Assembly (NCBI GenBank): GCA_019246455.1
Contig: JAFAQJ010000055.1
Location: 1 to 8,114 of the forward strand
Reading direction: 5' to 3'
DNA from: Pseudolabrys sp.
GTDB taxonomy: Bacteria; Pseudomonadota; Alphaproteobacteria; Rhizobiales; Xanthobacteraceae
DNA length: 8,114 bases
Below the pieces are notes generated by a model. The model did not search any database, had not been told where the DNA came from, and was given only the letters and a program-made list of their open reading frames with translations. Shown here one piece after another: positions 6,953 through 8,114 of this stretch (positions are counted from its first letter, which is position 1; each line of letters opens with the position of its first letter). The translations under genes were made by a program, and so were the position numbers.

Positions 6953-7639
6953 ATGCTGACTCTGCGCTACGCCGCTATTTGTGTGACCGCTGTCCTTGCA
7001 GCGCCTGCCATTGCGCAAAACGCGCCGCCGAACGACTCCGAAAAGGAAATGGTCGGCGCCTGGGAGCTGTCGAATGCCGAGCGTGACAGGGCCTGCGCGG
7101 TGACATTCTCGACTGACAAAGGCGGCGGCGGATTCAAGGTTGAATTCGAGGCGAAGTGCGCTGACCTGTTCCCGCCGGTAAAGGACGTGACCGGCTGGAA
7201 ATATCCTGACAGCGACCTGCTGCGACTCACCGACGGCAAGGGCAAATCGGTCATCGAATTCAGTGAGGTTGAGGACAGTATCTTCGAAGCGCCGACGCCG
7301 GGCCTTGGCGTAGTGTTCCTGCAAAAACCGGGCGCCGCAGGGCCGCCGCCGAAGCCGCCGGAAGACTTCGCCGGCGATTGGGTGATTACGCGCGGCGGCA
7401 AGACGCTTTGTACGCTGACGTTCACTACCACGCCGGGAGAGGACGGCCTGACGTTGTCCGCTAAGCCGGGCTGCGACGCCGCGATCGTACGGCTTGGTTT
7501 TAATCAGTGGCGGATCGACCGCGACGAACTGATGCTGATGCAGGCGCGCGGCAATCCATGGCGGTTCGAGTCGGTCGACGATAAGACCTGGCAACGCGTG
7601 CCCGACGCGCCCAACCCGTATCGATTGGTACGGCAGTAA
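6953..7639 (+). CDS. Secreted protein with two Inh/AprI-like (metalloprotease inhibitor type) domains
   Basis: This is a 228-residue protein with a clear Sec signal peptide: a basic R5, a hydrophobic core over residues 6-17, and likely cleavage after AIA (19-21). The mature part holds two similar units joined by a proline-rich linker (about 127-138). Unit 1 has W37, C48, C69, W82; unit 2 has W143, C153, C174, W186. The Cys-Cys distance is 21 in both, and each unit starts with a G-x-W strand, consistent with a disulfide-closed beta-barrel. This pattern resembles the Inh (AprI/Inh) domain, known from periplasmic inhibitors of serralysin-type proteases, though many alphaproteobacterial proteins with this fold have no proven inhibitor role. 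The ATG at 6953 lies 2 bp after the E2 stop, with only a weak Shine-Dalgarno, so translational coupling is likely. The family call is moderately sure; the function is unknown. Confidence 0.72.
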   Translation: MLTLRYAAICVTAVLAAPAIAQNAPPNDSEKEMVGAWELSNAERDRACAVTFSTDKGGGGFKVEFEAKCADLFPPVKDVTGWKYPDSDLLRLTDGKGKSVIEFSEVEDSIFEAPTPGLGVVFLQKPGAAGPPPKPPEDFAGDWVITRGGKTLCTLTFTTTPGEDGLTLSAKPGCDAAIVRLGFNQWRIDRDELMLMQARGNPWRFESVDDKTWQRVPDAPNPYRLVRQ

Positions 7640-7676
7640 TCAGATCACTCTCACGGTGGAAGCGGCCGGATCAAAT
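7640..7676. other. Short convergent intergenic gap
   Basis: The 37 bp between the ends of the convergent Inh-domain and methionine aminopeptidase genes hold no strong stem-loop with a T-tract on either strand. I see only short GATCA/AGAT repeats, so a factor-independent terminator cannot be supported here. Confidence 0.4.
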
Positions 7677-8114
7677 CTAGTATGGCGGCTTTTCGAGATG
7701 CTTGGGCGACAGCGTAAAGATCTCGGCCCCCGTCGATGTAACGCCGACCGTGTGCTCGAACTGCGCCGACAACGAGCGGTCGCGGGTCACCGCTGTCCAG
7801 CCGTCGGACAGCACCTTCACATGCGGCCGGCCGAGATTGATCATCGGCTCGACTGTGAAAAGCATGCCGGGCTTGAGCACCACGCCTTCACCCGGCCGTC
7901 CGACGTGGACGATGTTCGGCTCGTCGTGAAACAGTTTGCCGAGGCCGTGGCCGCAAAAGTCGCGCACCACGCTCATATTTTGGCCTTCGACATAAGTCTG
8001 GATGGCGTGGCCGATGTCGCCAGTCGTGGCGTTCGGCTTGATCACGGCGATACCGCGCATCATTGCCTCGTAGGTCACCTCGATGAGCCGTTCGGCGCGG
8101 CGCGGTATGTCGCC
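7677..8114 (-). CDS. map: Type I methionine aminopeptidase, C-terminal part (cut by the right edge)
   Basis: The minus-strand frame runs from the window edge at 8114 (reading GDIPRRAERLIEV) to a TAG at 7677-7679, giving 145 residues. The enzyme removes the initiator methionine from new proteins in the cytoplasm. Visible family blocks are FCGHGLGKLFHDEPNIVH, with the metal-binding histidine in GHGLG; FTVEPMINLG, with a metal-binding glutamate; and AQFEHTVGVT, with the last metal-ligand glutamate. The two aspartate ligands normally lie just N-terminal to the GDIPRRAE segment and so fall outside the window. The frame is open without interruption through 8114, so the GTG at 8078 is an internal valine and not the start. 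The C-terminal extension after GAEIFTLSP is short and ordinary. This housekeeping gene marks the end of the metabolic cluster. Confidence 0.93.
   Translation of the reverse strand, partial: GDIPRRAERLIEVTYEAMMRGIAVIKPNATTGDIGHAIQTYVEGQNMSVVRDFCGHGLGKLFHDEPNIVHVGRPGEGVVLKPGMLFTVEPMINLGRPHVKVLSDGWTAVTRDRSLSAQFEHTVGVTSTGAEIFTLSPKHLEKPPY

Noticed and set aside
6863..7594. Long minus-strand open frame opposite the Inh-domain gene
   Set aside because: Its translation is arginine-rich with no recognisable family, typical of antisense shadow frames in GC-rich DNA, while the plus-strand frame has a signal peptide and duplicated domain.
8055..8078. Methionine aminopeptidase starting at GTG 8078 or the following ATGs
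   Set aside because: The frame continues to the window edge with conserved family sequence (GDIPRRAERLIE), so the true start lies outside the window.

Overview
The window looks like chromosomal DNA from a GC-rich alphaproteobacterium, probably of the order Hyphomicrobiales (the Bradyrhizobium/Rhodopseudomonas/Xanthobacteraceae neighbourhood). The basis is the codon usage (strong G/C at third positions), the protein families, and a double-hairpin intergenic-type repeat of a style I associate with these genomes. Genus is inference; no rRNA or other marker is present.

Layout. At the left edge, on the minus strand, is the N-terminal part of a TauE/SafE-type membrane permease (1-217). It is divergent, across about 150 bp, from a plus-strand run of seven closely spaced genes: a classical SDR dehydrogenase (371-1126), a ten-helix EamA/DMT transporter (1123-2025), E1 alpha (2082-3110) and E1 beta (3112-4092) of a thiamine-diphosphate 2-oxoacid (or acetoin) dehydrogenase, an aldehyde dehydrogenase of the succinate-semialdehyde type (4114-5571), the lipoyl-bearing E2 acyltransferase (5580-6950), and a secreted protein with two Inh/AprI-like domains (6953-7639). 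A convergent minus-strand methionine aminopeptidase gene (7677-8114) is cut by the right edge.

How the genes work together. E1 alpha, E1 beta and E2 form the core of a dehydrogenase complex. The substrate could be pyruvate, a branched-chain 2-oxoacid or acetoin; the sequence alone does not decide. No E3 (dihydrolipoyl dehydrogenase) gene is present, so E3 must come from elsewhere. The aldehyde dehydrogenase sits between E1 beta and E2, and an SDR and a small-molecule exporter lie upstream. This suggests a catabolic cassette that turns a hydroxy/keto/aldehyde compound into acyl-CoA. Intergenic gaps are 1-56 bp, one pair of genes overlaps, and most starts have a visible Shine-Dalgarno, so one or two transcripts are likely.

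Most interesting points. A roughly 75-bp double-hairpin repeat lies in frame inside the coding sequence for the E2 linker and is therefore translated. The last gene of the cluster encodes an exported tandem-duplicated Inh-domain protein only 2 bp after E2. I did not find evidence for a wholly new defence or mobile system.
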